NCBI GenBank assembly: GCA_013180625.2
Contig: SNVD02007196.1
Span: 215,279 to 279,278, forward strand
Reading direction: 5' to 3'
DNA: 64,000 bases
DNA from: Boswellia sacra
Taxonomy: Eukaryota > Streptophyta > Magnoliopsida > Sapindales > Burseraceae
Shown: in pieces, positions 48,991-62,256 of the stretch
Layout: each line of letters starts with the position of its first letter
Position numbering within the stretch: position 1 is the first letter of the stretch
The notes under the pieces: model-generated
Seen by the model: the letters and a program-made list of their open reading frames with translations, nothing else
Told to the model about the DNA's origin: nothing
Databases searched by the model: none
Translations under genes and position numbers: made by a program

Positions 48991-51700
48991 CATCTTATTA
49001 TTTGTATTTTGAAATTTTCAACACATTAACATGTAAAACTTTGTGATTTGTTAAATGTACCATAGAAGTATATGTTGACATGATACGTCCGATATACCAT
49101 AAACTTTTCTCCAGTGCAGTTAAAAAAAGTGACATCGATCTGTTTCTTCTCTTCTGTTACCCTTCATAATTCATTCAATTATTTCCTGGCCCCACAGAAA
49201 TGGCCAATTTCAGTTGCCAAACCAGTACAACATGAATTGAAATTCCCATGACAGTGAGAAACGGATTCTTAGATTCCCTGTAACACCTCACCAACAGCCG
49301 TCAATTACGAAAAGTTTCATACATTAATGGTAAGGTAAGAGACTAATGGTGCATATATTTGGTCAACTGGTCAAGCCTTGCCACTGTGATGCTGTATTGC
49401 TTCCTTTCTGTTTTTACTGTTTGCTTTTTGCCAAGGTGAGCTGCTGCTTGCAGGTGCACTAATTTCACATTCTTCACACCCTTTTGCGGTGCAATTGAAT
49501 GTCTCCAAGTGCAACACCTACCACAGCAAGTTCCTGCTTTTGTGTGCTTTTCACTTTCCCACCATTGTGATCTCATTACCATCTTTCCTGCGAACACCCC
49601 CCAAACCCAACACAACCCCACACCTCTCCCCTCCCCGTGGTTTATAGGCATACTAGCTCTAACCCGCATTAAAAAAATATGAGCTCACTAGCTTATACTT
49701 TTGCGTGAAAGAAGCAAAGGTGGTGGCACTCAAAGCTGCTTGTTGGTGCCGGTCATGATATATTCATCCTATTTGAGATTTTCCGTAACATATATTAGTG
49801 ACAACGAAACACAGAGCACAAGAAGATTGCTTTGTGACAATTTTTTCAGTATAAGAGAGCTTGCCTTTGCTCGATTCACTAGTTTTGTTTTTGTTTGTAT
49901 CCTTTCAACTCATGCATTCTTTGATAACTTAAATCTTTAGCTCAATGAGATCTACATCGAATCATAGCATTCATAATTGAATATTAGAAACTAGAAATAT
50001 GTTTATGATAAATTTATCATCACGCTGAACAAATAATCATTAATTTTAGCAGACAAAAATGTGTATAGGCATATATAGATTACAGCTAAGGGACAATGCA
50101 GCGAAGGCGCACAACATTCATGCTGTATATATATTTCCACTTCGGAAGAAAGTGCGCTTCTTAATGACTACTTGGAAGAAAAAATAAAAAGGAATCAGCT
50201 GACAAAATCTATAAGATCAATAGCATTACATTAGCATATAGCATGTACAAATTATTTAATTGAACAACTCAAAACTCAGCCTTATCTGGTGAAGGGTGAA
50301 AGGGATTGGCACAATTTTGTAAGGCCCCATGAGAGTGGCCTAGGACTTGTCGTTTGGACTCATTATCCAAATCCCCTGAATGACCAATATTGAATCACTC
50401 CATTATGCAAGACCGCACTGCATTCATATCCCACCCTCTTCTATGGGTTGGGGCTGATTGACAGAATTTTGTAAAGTCTCAGTGGGGGGCAGCCTAGTAC
50501 TGCCATCTCCATCCATTATGCCCACAATGACCGATCTTCAAATTCCATCCACCTGTGCGTTAGCAGAGGAATCTACTGATGACTCACTGCATTCACTCCC
50601 AACCTCTTGTTTGAGTGGGACTCAACTCAAGGGAATTTGGCAGAACTTTATTATGACGGCACAGTTCTTCCCATCTTTATCATTGCTCTTCAAGTTACCT
50701 AAGTCTGTTAACATTAATAAATTTATAATCACTCTTACTTCCCTTAATTTTCCAGGAAAATGAACGAGGTAAAAAGAATAGAGAGAAAGGAAACCATTTT
50801 TTAAAATCTGGTTGAACTCATTAATTAAACACATGGTACAGAACAAGTAGTCATGGGAGTAATGGGGCCTCAAATTGGTTACAATACCTACAAATGTTAT
50901 CAATTATTGCGGAGCACGAATGGACAACAGTACCAAGCCGTGATGTTACTTAGTACGACTATCGTTTGTGTTATTTTATCAGTTGATTCATTTTGTGGGT
51001 TCTTATGATCCCACAAAGCTATTATTCTGCACCTTTGACTAATGAATTTTGATTAGGACTTTGGAGTAGCTTTGTTCTCAACGTTTACAAATATTTGGGT
51101 CCATAAGGGGTCCATAGATTACACATTTTTTCTCTCTCTTTTTATCTTGGTCGAACATTTGTTACACCCATTACGAGCAGAGGTTACTTCTCACTTCACA
51201 ATTTGCATTAGATTAGATTACAACTTTCTTTTCTTTATTTTTTTTCTAGGAAATTCAAATGTAATGATAGTTAAGCAAATTACAATCTCATATTTTGCTC
51301 AACTATCAAACTTTACTTTTTTGTTTTAGTTTGCTTTCTATGTCGTATAATCTATAATGTGCCAACAAGCTCACTTCTGCCTTTCAGTGTAGCAGGCTTC
51401 TGTTAAGTCTGAACCCAAGTATGTTATGTTGGATGATAACAGACTTCTTTGAAACACTGAATTTCCAATAAAGAGCCTTCTATAGGTTGTCATCTCTCGA
51501 AGAATCGATTACCAATGACAAACTTAATTTTTTTTTTTTTTTTTGTAACTATTGGATTCACATTCAGCGTCATTCAATACCAGGAGCTTTTCTGTATCAA
51601 GATAGCTTTCAAAATATTGTTCAGTGTATCATGCTTTACGGCGCTACTTTTAAAAGTAAAAGGAAAAGAAACTAATTAGTGCTAGAAGATTAAAAAAAAA
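48991..51700. other. Intergenic region
   Basis: No gene or bounded element recognised; open frames (up to 108 codons at 49343-49669) show no domain. A poly-T run lies at about 51530-51544. Confidence 0.45.
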
Positions 51701-51788
51701 AAAAAGATTTCTCAAATAAGCTACTAATTCACCCTTGGAAGAACATTTTCCTGTTTCTTTTCTGTGGTGAAGCCTTTTACCTGCAGCT

Positions 51789-54375
51789 TCACTTCTCCAT
51801 GGCCCTTCTTTTGTTCTCAACTTCAGCTCGGCGAGTAACATGCTTCTTACCTTTAAGATGCATAATGAAGTGATCCTCATTTGGGCACCAGAGGTCACAC
51901 AATTTGCAATACTTTGGCTCTTTTCTGATCTCTTCACTACATCTCATTGCATGTCTGGATTTTTCAAGTTCACTCTTGTGCTTTATACCACGTAAGTGCT
52001 GTTGAAACAATTCTTCACTTGTGCACCCAGTGTTACACACCTTACACCACCTTCGCTTGTAAGCTACCTTACTGTCCTGAACAACATTATTCCCACCAAA
52101 TCTCAACTCCAGTAGCTTTCCCTTGTGCTTACGCCCATTGATATGTTGTCTGTAGCTGCAGGAACCAGAGCAAGGCACATTGCAGATTTTGCAAAATATG
52201 ATATCTGCTTGATTTGCATGCATAGGATGACTAATTGATGATTGTGCCTGTTGAGATAACATCTGCTCAGCACTTCTTGTTGACGTTTGTTGCTTCACTC
52301 CAGAAAGCCCACTTGGACTTGAATTCAAGATTGCGATAGTATTTGTGCTTGGATTTGCACCTGGCCTTGAAGGTAGCAACTGATATAAGGAAACATTATA
52401 GTTCATAAGAGTAGATGACATAGAAATAACCAAAAAGTAACATTTATATAACACCGCAAATGTGTTCATTCAATGCATTGAAAGTAAGCAGCAACATAAA
52501 AAAGAGAGAGAGTACTTTCTGAATATTTTGAGATTAATAAAACACTAAAGCAGAATGGATTTTCTAATCACGTATCAAGCAAACTATCAATTTTGAAGAA
52601 CTATAAGAATTACAAGCATGCCATACAGGTTCCTAATACATCACCATATCTGTTTCACAAGAATATTTTCATATTTTCATTTGTTTACTTTTTATTCTGT
52701 CGGAGGCATACTCATTTATTCACTACAGTCAATTTTACTCGAGACATGTCTACATCTAATCTTGCTTATACAGAGAACAAGTCAAGTAGACACACACACA
52801 CACACATACAGAGGAGTACAACTGTCCAGAGCATACAAATAACTTTGAAACCAATCTTATATCTTAACACATTATCATTATGAATTTGATTAAGACTATC
52901 GTCGTCCAAGAAAGCATGCCAATTATTACCAAACTTATGTTTATAATACAGATTGATTTAAGACTATCCTTGTCCAAGAAAGCACATCAAATATAATGAG
53001 ACTTGTGCCTGTTTAATAAATTTGTAAAAAAAATTCCCTTTACGACTGGTGGAGAAAAACTACATAGATAAAACCTGCAATGTAATGCCTGTGCAAGTCC
53101 AGGCAGGGAATGGTACAAGAAGATATAAATGGGCATAAAGGAATGAGAAAGAGAAAGAAAGATGAGGAGAGGAACATATGTTTTAATCAGTTTTATACAT
53201 CTTCACAAACAATCTCAACAAAATAATGCTACATAAGCATATATCTTATAATCCTAATATTAAAAATGGAGATATATCTAATTCAACATTTGGCAACAGA
53301 AATACTACAATAATTACCAAATTAGATACATGGTACTTCAGCTTCCCTCTATTATCTGCCTTCTTCCGCATTTAAGACAACTCTAATTAAGCAACTACAT
53401 GATAAAGAAACAATTCAAAGATAACACGAAAAGAGTAAGATCTTGCCACTCATAATTCAGAAGAGAACCAGACAATTAGTTTAGTAAGAGTGATTATTAG
53501 CTATGCCAAATTTGATTGGCATCGTACATGTGCAAGGGTATCTTTTCATCATTGCTCTGTTCTTAATGGTGCAAAGTCATGATATTGTTGGACAGAGCTG
53601 ACCAGCTCCTTGCATGGTTGACAAAATTTCTCATCATAGAAATAAATACATATTAACCAAGAAGGCTGCTAAATCTAAATTCGAAGCAGTTTTAGAACTT
53701 CAGCTCTGCATAAAGATATACAAGTTTGAAACTTTTTGATAGATTTTATTGGGAAAAATTGGAGACGTATTGGCAAATGAACAGCAATATCTCTCACTTC
53801 ATATTCTCACTATCATTTGCAGTTATAGTTGTCAATTCAACTCGTGATCCTCAAATACTTCCTTATACGTAGAAAAACACAAATGACATTCAATTATCAC
53901 AAGATGTTATACTCATGTTAACTTTATCCAAAGGCAAAGTGACCAAATGATAGCATGACATATGTGAAGATTTCAAAGTCAAATCATAGCTATCCTACTC
54001 AGTAATGCCAGAACTCTTTGTAAAGCAAGCAGTTTACACTTCTAATAATAATAATTAAAAAAAAAAAAGAACAAAACTGACAGCAGTTTACCTTGCAACA
54101 TTCATGTGGTTTTAGTATAACATATTCCAACTACCAAGAAACAATGTTGAAATCTTCTGGATTGTAAGGATTTAGATCCAAGTTTACAATCCTTGCAGTC
54201 ATATAAGTAATGCACATTTTCAAAAATCACATGAACTCACCTTTATTGGCACCATGTCTTTTTCAAAGTCATCATCTTCTTGTGACTGCAACATAAAAAT
54301 CTTCCTCCGATATGCCAGTTCTCTTCGGATAGCAAGTTCCACATCCATAAAGCATTCGCTACGTTCATCAGCCAT
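51789..54375 (-). CDS. Protein with three U1-type C2H2 zinc fingers
   Basis: Two minus-strand coding exons, 54375-54241 and 52379-51789, separated by a 1.86-kb intron, give 241 aa. Three fingers have CX2C-X12-H-X5-H spacing: C108/C111/H124/H130, C157/C160/H173/H179 and C203/C206/H219/H225. This matches the U1-C/matrin/JAZ class, which commonly binds double-stranded or structured RNA. The N-terminal 45 residues are charged and predicted helical, followed by a Ser/Gln-rich linker. The C-terminus is basic (RRAEVENKRRAMEK). Localisation is probably nuclear, by inference from the family. An extra small exon inside the large intron cannot be excluded. A 5' leader intron fits acceptor 54394-54396 and donor 54863-54864, and a further donor lies at about 55385. 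Confidence 0.88.
52790..52806. repeat. (CA)n microsatellite in zinc-finger gene intron
   Basis: Short perfect CA repeat within the large intron. Confidence 0.8.
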
Positions 54376-54392
54376 TTTCTTTCAGTATATGC

Positions 54393-55386
54393 TCTGCGAT
54401 AATTTACATTATTTTCATTGATTAGAATCTTTGTATAATCACTTATTAAGAAATAAGCACCTTTTCTTCATACTAGATTTTATAGCAAAGTAGCTCCATG
54501 GTGTAAAATGAAAACTTTCACAAGTACAAAGAAATAGAAGATCATAAGAATCTACTAGTTTCAATCCTCAGGTCAGCCCCATCCCCATGGCCTCCCAAGC
54601 GATAAGAAAGAGAAAGAGGAGCATTTCCTAGCACTTCTAACAGCACCAAATTTCTGGGAGGGTGCACTAGCTAGATATGCTCTAAGCCAGCAAGAGCTAC
54701 AAGCCTCAACATGGTGAAAAATCACAGAATAGATAATTGCACAAAAATTTGATGTGTCTCCATTACAGAAAAAGATACTAAGTAAAAAAAATTTTTCCTT
54801 TTGGAACAAATAACCAATTCATACTATAAAAAATGTTAAATAAAAAAAAAACAAGGAACATTACCTCGACGTTTTGTGAGGCTATTACTTGTTCACTTGT
54901 AAATCCTGTAATAACACACTAGCACTTGAAAACGTCCAATTGAAGCCCTAAACTACCCAACACCCAAAGTGATATTTAACTGAGAATTCAATATAGCCCT
55001 AACATGCTTAACTTAAGCTTCAAGAAAGCAATAGATGATCAACCGAAATCAGAAAACAGATAAAACTGCAAATAACATAAAGTTCCTCAAAAAGTTATGA
55101 AACAATGATACAAAAAGTACATACTAGAAAAAATAAATAAATAAAAATGAAGTTGAAGAAACCCCTATCGGCAAAAAGATTTAAAAAGAGAGAGAGAGAG
55201 AGAGAGATAATCTTTGAGCAGGCAGCCATTAAGAACATAAAACAAAGACAACCCAACAAGTATTCATCTAGAATCAGTTAATATGGCCAAAGTAACAAGA
55301 CCAAAACAACCCACCAATTATTTATTATATTCATCTAGTAACTACCAAGCAAAAGATCAGCTGGTTTTCTAGTGGGAACCCTTACC
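54393..55386 (-). other. Probable 5' leader exons of the zinc-finger gene
   Basis: A GCAG acceptor immediately upstream of the ATG exon (54394-54396), a GAG|GTAATG donor at 54865/54864 and a TAG|GTAAGG donor at about 55386/55385 suggest a spliced 5' UTR on the minus strand. A (GA)n repeat lies at about 55187-55209. Confidence 0.45.
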
Positions 55387-55419
55387 TATATGAAACAGAG
55401 TGATGAATCGGAGTTGCGT

Positions 55420-57289
55420 ATATTATAATCACATTACATTGTGTGTGTTGAGAAGGAGGGAGTCGGTTATTGAGTAGTTAAGAGTTCATGGATACAAACG
55501 GGCAACGGAATAATGGGTTCACTAAAAAATTTGCCGAATTAGTAGGGTGATTGAAAAATTATTATAGTTTAAAAGAATTTTAACGTCGTGATCACAATTA
55601 CTCATAAAAACACAGACTTTTTTTTTTTTTTTGGTTAGTTTGTTAAGGACTCCAATGTGGCCATCAAAGTTTTAGGTGGTGTTGAAATTGGTCCACGATT
55701 TTCTATGAAGTGGTGCACTACATTACTAGTTATTCTAGAAATCAAGGACTATTGTTGAACATGCACAAGCCTACTAAGGACACAAACTAACCACTTGTCT
55801 AAATTTATCAATTCTGCAAAATTGCAATGCTGCAGCTGTGTAGCAATACAGTCAGTTTAACATGCAAACACAAATATCTGAGAAGTGAATAGTTAGTCGA
55901 ACAGGCTAAGCTCCAAGCCTTCTTCTTCTCTACGTGAGTGGTTATACCATTACCTGCAATGGCACTTTGACGTCGAAGTCAAATATCGGTTTTATGTTTG
56001 GGTTGAGTGAAGTAATAATTAAATTGAAAGAAGGTTAAGAAGAAGGTTGAAAACAATGAAATGATAGAGAGTTGGGAGGTCGGCAAAAACTAGAGAGCTC
56101 TCTGATATATATTCTATTTTCTCATTAAACTGCAGCCTCCCCTTTTATGATTCTCGATAGCCCTTTTTTCACTTCCCCAAATTGGGCACAGTTGATATCC
56201 CAGGCTCCTTTTATCATACCCAATAACCCCTTTTCTCTTTCTCATATTTGACATTGTCTCTTTGAAGCCTCACGTTGTCACTTCCGGAGTCTGACATCAT
56301 CACCTCAACGTCCAATACATTGTCCTATAATCTTATCTAATTCTTGGGTTTTATTATGTGTTGGGCCATTTGGGCTTGGGCCGGCCTAATTGGTATGTTT
56401 CAGTCCCTCCCGTTAGTTCTACATGATCTGTAACCAGAAGGATAACAAAGCCACTAAGCCAGTAAAACTGCAGATTCGGATACCCTGACCGGGTTGTTTT
56501 CACTGACTTTGAAGTTCTGCATATGGGATTGGTGGGGTTACATCATGACTTAATGTCTTTTAATGTGGCATATTTTCATGATCCTGCAATTATGCAAATG
56601 GTATTAGTAACAGACAAGAAGAGGGTGTTTTCCAGCGGATGAAGTTGAGTAGTTTCATTAATTTATTGCACCCAAAAAGGCGAAAAATCATTAGATTTGG
56701 TAAGATAATTAAACTATTAATGGATGGTAGCTTTTGCATTCGCTTCTCCAAAAGCCACCAAGCCGCCAAACAATAATAACTTGTTTGAGATTATTTTTAT
56801 AGTGAACATATTTTAGATTTTTTTCACTTTAAAAACGGAAACAGGTTTCTGAAAGCAGTCAAAGCCTACTTTCGGGGTCTTTTATAAAATTTGATTATTT
56901 CTGAAGCTGATTATTTTTGAAGCAGTGAAAAAGCAATCCCAATCATTAATAGATGCGTCAGGCGAAGATGTTCCTAGCTCCGGCTTTCTCTTGATCATGA
57001 TATCAAGCTGCAAAAGAACTTAGAGTTGGTTGGGTGGAGTGGATCTCCTCGAACATTATTGAATTAACCCAGTCAATTAGATTCTGCTAATAGTCATGAA
57101 ACATTAGCTGTGGGGAGTTTTGTATCAAAATCATGAAGAAAATCAATCCGTAATACTCTAATGTTGGAAAATTATCACTTACTGGATGAAACATTAGGCT
57201 TCTAAATTCTTTTTTATATGTTAAGATTCTTACTTAATGCCAGACACATAAAATGATCTCTCCCCTTTTTTTATTCGTTATTCAAAGGA
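55420..57289. other. Intergenic region with LTR-like sequence
   Basis: 55930-56420 reads like a retrotransposon LTR: a CTGCAATGGCACTTTGACG segment, a GAGAG-rich TATATA stretch and a long C/T-rich tract. I could not define both ends or a target duplication. The rest shows no gene. Confidence 0.3.
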
Positions 57290-57554
57290 CAAGTGCTTAA
57301 AATGTGAAAAAATTTTCAATAATTTGATTTAGACGTTGATCTCCATTTTAACGCTGCAAATTCATTATTTAGCATATGAAATCTTTTTGATCGGTAATAG
57401 AAAGAAAATCCTAAGAATAAAATAAGTCTTTCTGTATTTGAAATTTCTTCTACCTTATTTAGTAACTTCAATTGAGGATAAATTTGTTATAAATTAAAAA
57501 GAAAAATTGTTGAAAGTTGATAAGTTTAAAAAATGAGGACTGAATTGAACTGCT
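57290..57554. mobile_element. Right-hand fragment of the MULE-like family (element D)
   Basis: It aligns with 58490-58753 of the next element (shared TTTTCAATAATTTG and TTTAGAC stretches). It ends with AAAAAATGAGGACTGAATTG then CTGCTC, the family's right-end pattern. No left end was seen. Confidence 0.5.
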
Positions 57555-57962
57555 CTTCCTTAATAAGATTAAGGACTACTTAATTTTGAGTACAGTTATA
57601 GACCAACCAGTGCGAGCATCCTAACGACAACTCAAAACTCCATTTAAGAGCTCAGAACACAACCAAACCAACGCTTATCCAATCCAAGGGCACAGCCTGC
57701 AGCAATTCTAGCCATAGCGCAAAGTAATTCAACCTTCAGCCCAACCCAATCCCCGAAGATAGTTACAGAGCAACCCAATCCAACTACCATAGCCTAACTA
57801 CACCCAACAAGTTCAACAGCACAACCTAATCGAAGAAAACAAACCAAAGCCAAGTCCTTCCTGACTACGCACTAAAGTGTTCCAAACAAGAGATAGGATA
57901 AATAGTCTTAAAAATAGTCCAGTCTCTCTTTTGTCCTATCTCCCAAACATGCCCCAAAAGAG

Positions 57963-58753
57963 AACGGTTCTATTCGACTCTTATTTTTCATCTCATCAAT
58001 CTCTATTTATAATATTTTTTAATTTACGATAATTTTATCCCAATATAAAGCATTAAAGGGGCACAAAAATTTTAAATATACACACTTCTTTTTTATTTTC
58101 TCAAACTACATTTAAAATAACTAGATTTCCAAAGTTATTATAAGTAGAATTTGGACTCAGTTAATAACCATTCTTTCTTTGTTCTCCATTCTATTGTTGG
58201 TTACCAGAGAAAGATAACTCACTGATACCCTTTTAAAGGCTTGATGTATAGCCAAGTGATGGAGTCAAATGGTAGCTGAATCAGTCGTCAAAGGACTGAT
58301 TAAGCGCAAAGGATTGGTAATTAGAATAAAAGTGACGGGCTTTCCATTTTTAACTTCTTGACTTTCTTCATCTTGCAAACTTCATTCTTGGAGTCCGCAT
58401 GCTAATTATCGCAGTCCAATGCTTCATGCCTTCAGCGTTGGTGCCAAATAGAAGAATTTCTTTTCGAAGTGATAAAAGAGGTTATGAAACAATGAAACAT
58501 TTTTTCAATAATTTGGTTTTAGACTACTTTAATCTTCATTGTGATACTCTAAATCCATGACTATGTATAATCATTTTCACTAGTAATAAGGAAAATCATA
58601 ACAATGAAATGACTGTTCCAGGTTTGTGTATTTAGTTTTTTTTTTTACCCTAATTAACAAATTAATTTTAGGATAAAACTTCACAAAATTAAAAAAAGAA
58701 ATATATTAGAATTAAGAGCTAATGAGTAAAAGAATTGGGATTAAATAGAAGTA
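57963..58753. mobile_element. MULE-like TIR element C (about 791 bp)
   Basis: The left end reads GGTTCTATTCGACTC then TTTTTCATCTCAT; the right end is AGCTAATGAGTAAAAG then TTAAATAGAAGTA. These match the ends of elements A and B. The flanks CCCCAAAAGAG and CCCCAAAAAAA could be an 11-bp duplication with two differences. Its interior differs from A and B. Confidence 0.5.
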
Positions 58754-59104
58754 CCCCAAAAAAATTCAGCTTAGCCTACAATCGAGCCCAAGCCATCATA
58801 TAAAAGAGACAACCTAAAGCCCATCAGTAGTCTCAGTAAAGCCATGGACCCTAACTAGAGCTTAGCCCAATCAATCCCAACTAACATGCCCTAACTACAA
58901 CCCGATCCATTCAAGGGACACAACTCAAAGCTGATACCCTTACCCTAAACCAATTCATCGTAACCCACAACCTAACTCAGAACACAATCCAAATCAATGC
59001 TTATTCACAACCCAATCCAACAAATCTAGCTCAATCCAATAAAAACACAGGCTGAAGCCCAACCCAATCAAAGCCACAACCGAGCTCAATCAAAAATAAA
59101 AAAT

Positions 59105-59825
59105 AGTAGTTCTATTAAGCTTTCATTTTTTATCTCATTAACCTCCACTTTTAATTTAGTAAGGGTAAAATTATAATTTAGACAATTTATAAATAAACTC
59201 ACATTCAATTTTAGATATATTTATGATAAGCTTAGTTTAATTCTCATTTAATCTTCAATTAACTTTCTTTTTTTTTATCTCATATACTTCTTATATAAGG
59301 TTAATTAAATTATCATTAAATTTATATTTAAATTATTAGTTAGTCTTGATAGTGTTTATTTTTTTTCAATATTTGTTTGCTATCAATGATACATAAAAAA
59401 GTAAAAGCGATAGTCTTAATATTAATCAATTTGTTATCATATATTATTAAATTCTTTAAGCTTATATAAAAAAAAATCAATCAAATATTTATTAAAGAGA
59501 AAGAAATAAAAATGGATTATTTGATATACACTGGATCAGTGGTTAAAATTTAAAAAGAAAGAAAGAAAAATGAATTTTAATAAATTTGAGAGGAAAAAAT
59601 ATATGAATGAGAGAGTGAGAGAGAGAGGTGAGTTTAGTCATTAACTATATTGGAGAGAAAATATAAAAAATGATTGGGATATATAAGGAAGAATTAAGAG
59701 TTTATGTTAAATTAATTATTTAAATATTAATTATCTTATATACTATATTTTTATTATAATTATATCTTTATTTAATATTGAGATTGTGGCTAATGAGATA
59801 AAAAATAAGGTGGAATAGAACTACT
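59105..59825 (+). mobile_element. MULE-like TIR element A (721 bp)
   Basis: The left end AGTAGTTCTATTAAGC and right end GGAATAGAACTACT are inverted repeats. The similarity continues inward through TTTTTTATCTCATTA and TAATGAGATAAAAAA, about 40 bp. The whole element aligns with the reverse complement of element B. There is no coding capacity. The flanks are A-rich and a duplication is unclear. Confidence 0.75.
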
Positions 59826-60124
59826 CAAAAAAAAAAAAAAAAAAACATAACCCAACAGATGTCACCCTATCCAAACCTAACCCAAGAATATGCCCAAACC
59901 AATCAAAAGCCCGTAGCAGACTCCAACCCAATCTAAGAACAAAACCACAGTCCAATTGACCCTAGCCGAGTCCCAACCCAATCAACTTAGCCTCAAGCCG
60001 ATAATACTTATGCCTCACCCTAGCCCAATCCGTTATAGCCCACAGCCCAAATATAGACCAACACAACCAATTCACTATCCTACGGGCCAGCTCAATTTAT
60101 TGTATGACAGAGCCCATAGATAAT

Positions 60125-60859
60125 AGTAGTTCTATTTAGCCTCTATTTTTTATCTCATTAGCCTCCATCTTAACATTCAATAATGATATAATAGTAATAA
60201 AAATTTAAGACATAAGATAATTAATATTCAACTAATTAATTTAATAAAAACTCTTAATTATTCCTTATACATCTCTATCAATTTTTCTATTTTTTCTCTA
60301 ACACAATTAATGATCAAACTGACATCTCGCTCTCTCTCACATGCCATCCATCTCTCTCTCGTCCATTTCTATACTTTTTCTTCTCAAATTTATGAAAATT
60401 CATTTATCTTTCTTTCTTTTTAAATTTTAATTATATATATCAATTCATTAATTTTTATTTATTTCTCCCTAAGAAATATTTGATTGATTATTTTTTTATA
60501 CGAGCTTGAAGAATTTAATAATATATGATAACAAATTGGTTAATATTAAGACCATCACATTTTTTTATGTATCATTTATAGTAAACAAATATTGAAAAAA
60601 ATTAAAGACTATCAAGATTAAATAATAATTTAACTAGAAATTAAATGATAATTTAATAAACCTTGTATCAAATAAGAAGTAGATGATATAAAAAAAGAAA
60701 ATTAATCGAAGATTAAATAAGAATTTAATTAAACCTACCATAAATATATCTAAAATTGAATTTAAGTTTGTTGATAAATTGTTTAAATTATAATTTTATC
60801 CATACTAAATAAGATGTGGGGGCTAATGAGATAAAAAATGGGGACTTAATAGAACTACT
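60125..60859 (-). mobile_element. MULE-like TIR element B (735 bp), inverted relative to A
   Basis: Terminal repeats of about 40 bp: AGTAGTTCTATTTAGCC on the left, and TTAATAGAACTACT on the right. It is flanked by CCATAGATAAT (60114-60124) and CCATAGACAAT (60860-60870), an 11-bp target duplication with one mismatch, within the 9-11 bp range of Mutator-like elements. The reverse complement aligns end to end with element A. Confidence 0.8.
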
Positions 60860-61110
60860 CCATAGACAATCCTTAGTCGAAAGTCCAACTCAATTACCCT
60901 AGCCCACATCCAACGGAGCCCAACCCATCCCACAAATTTATGCTGAGTCCAACACATCATTGAAGACTGCCCAAGGGGACCCATCCATGATCCTACGACC
61001 TAGCCCACCTAATGTATAGCACAACCCACAGAAAATCCTCAGTGAAAGCCCATCCTAAATATCATTGCTAACAGCCCAACATAAGAACACCATACCGCAG
61101 CCCAATCGAA

Positions 61111-62248
61111 TCCAGGCAGGAACATCACAGCACACGCTGTTGCATTGTTCGTCGCAAAACTAAGTCGTTTCCCTCGCTCCATTCTCATAATGGAAAACAA
61201 GTACGAATGTACGATAGCGAAGCAGCGTCGTAAGCATAAAGAATAAAAAGAACAACTTCATCTCTACTAGTAAACGAATTATAATTAGGCTAATCACACG
61301 GACATTCCCTTGACTTTAACTTAATTTCACATATATTTACTATTTATCATTTTTAATCATTGACTATCCCTCACTTTGAAAAATACATCATGGACACCCT
61401 TTCGTCAAATTTTCCGTTAATATTTGTAATTATGTTGAATATTAAAGGATATAACAGTAATTTGACATTCAATAATATATAATATAAACTAAATTTTGCT
61501 TATACTTATGAAAAGACCATAATACCGTTTTCTTTAAGTGTTTGACCAGTCAAGAAACAAAATTAATAAAAAAATTATTAGAAATATTATTCCTCTTCCT
61601 CTCTCTCTCGGTCCTCCCTTCCTCCATGTTCTTCTTGGTGCCCAAAAACGTGACCATCATCATTAATTGAGTGAGGCATCGATTGGTGAGGTTTGAGTGA
61701 GGTAGCAGCCACGGAGAGGGAGAGGAGAGGTGGTGGTGGCCGCGAAGAGAGGGAGGAGAGGTGGTGGTGTCGCGGTCTCTCTGATCTCGCTCTCTCTCTA
61801 TCCTCGCATGGCGACGCCTTTCGCCTTCGCACGGTGGTGGTAGCGACCAAGTATCGGCAAAGCGTTGGAGCGTGGTGGTGGCGCGCGATAGGCTACGGGC
61901 AAAGCTGTGGAGATGGTGGTGCGCGACTGGATATGGGCACAACGGTGGAGATATCAGACGGAGAATTAGAAGGGGAAAAGAAATAAGAAGAATTTTTGGA
62001 TTTTGATGTTTATGAATTTTTGGATTTTGTATTTCTGGGTTTGGAACTTCTGGTTTTTGTGAATTCTTGGTGTTGGCGAATTTCTGGGTGGAAATGTGAA
62101 TTTCTGGTGTTTGGGAAGGTGGTGATGATGGCGGTGGAGCACGATTTAGTTGTTATGCAGTTTCCATTTCAACGATTGTTGAGGCGAGAAGTCGGCGATG
62201 GAGATGCGGGAGAAGACAGAGAGGAGAGAGAAGATTTTTGCGTTAAAT
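61111..62248. other. Unassigned repeat-like segment
   Basis: 61285-61545 is AT-rich (CCCTTGACTTTAACTT, CCCTCACTTTGAAAAATAC). 61590-62230 is richer in GGTGG and GAGAGG, with frames up to 130 codons on minus. The pattern resembles the interior of the 13.1-14.1 kb element, but I see no paired ends and no protein domain. Confidence 0.35.
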
Positions 62249-62256
62249 AGTATTAT

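Larger units (their letters stand above)
57290..61110. repeat. Higher-order array: MULE-like elements alternating with CCCAA-rich tracts
   Basis: Element right ends of one sequence family occur at about 57554, 58753, 59825 and 60859. Each is followed by a tract rich in CCCAAC, CCCAATC and AGCCCAA on the plus strand (about 57600-57955, 58756-59100, 59846-60120 and 60870-61110). The spacing between successive right ends is 1199, 1072 and 1034 bp. The individual elements are listed separately. No coding frame of note occurs in the whole array. Confidence 0.7.

Noticed and set aside
49343..49669. 108-codon minus-strand open frame
   Set aside because: No domain, no splice partners and biased composition. 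Frames of this length occur by chance in a window of this size.
55930..56420. Complete solo LTR
   Set aside because: The sequence feels LTR-like, but I could not fix TG...CA ends or a 5-bp duplication.
57600..61110. CRISPR-like or coding Pro/Gln-rich repeat
   Set aside because: The units are degenerate with no regular spacers, the frames are interrupted by stops, and the genome is plant nuclear.
61550..62250. Gene encoding Arg/Gly-rich protein
   Set aside because: The apparent frames come from GGTGG/GAGAGG low-complexity sequence present on both strands; no conserved motif.
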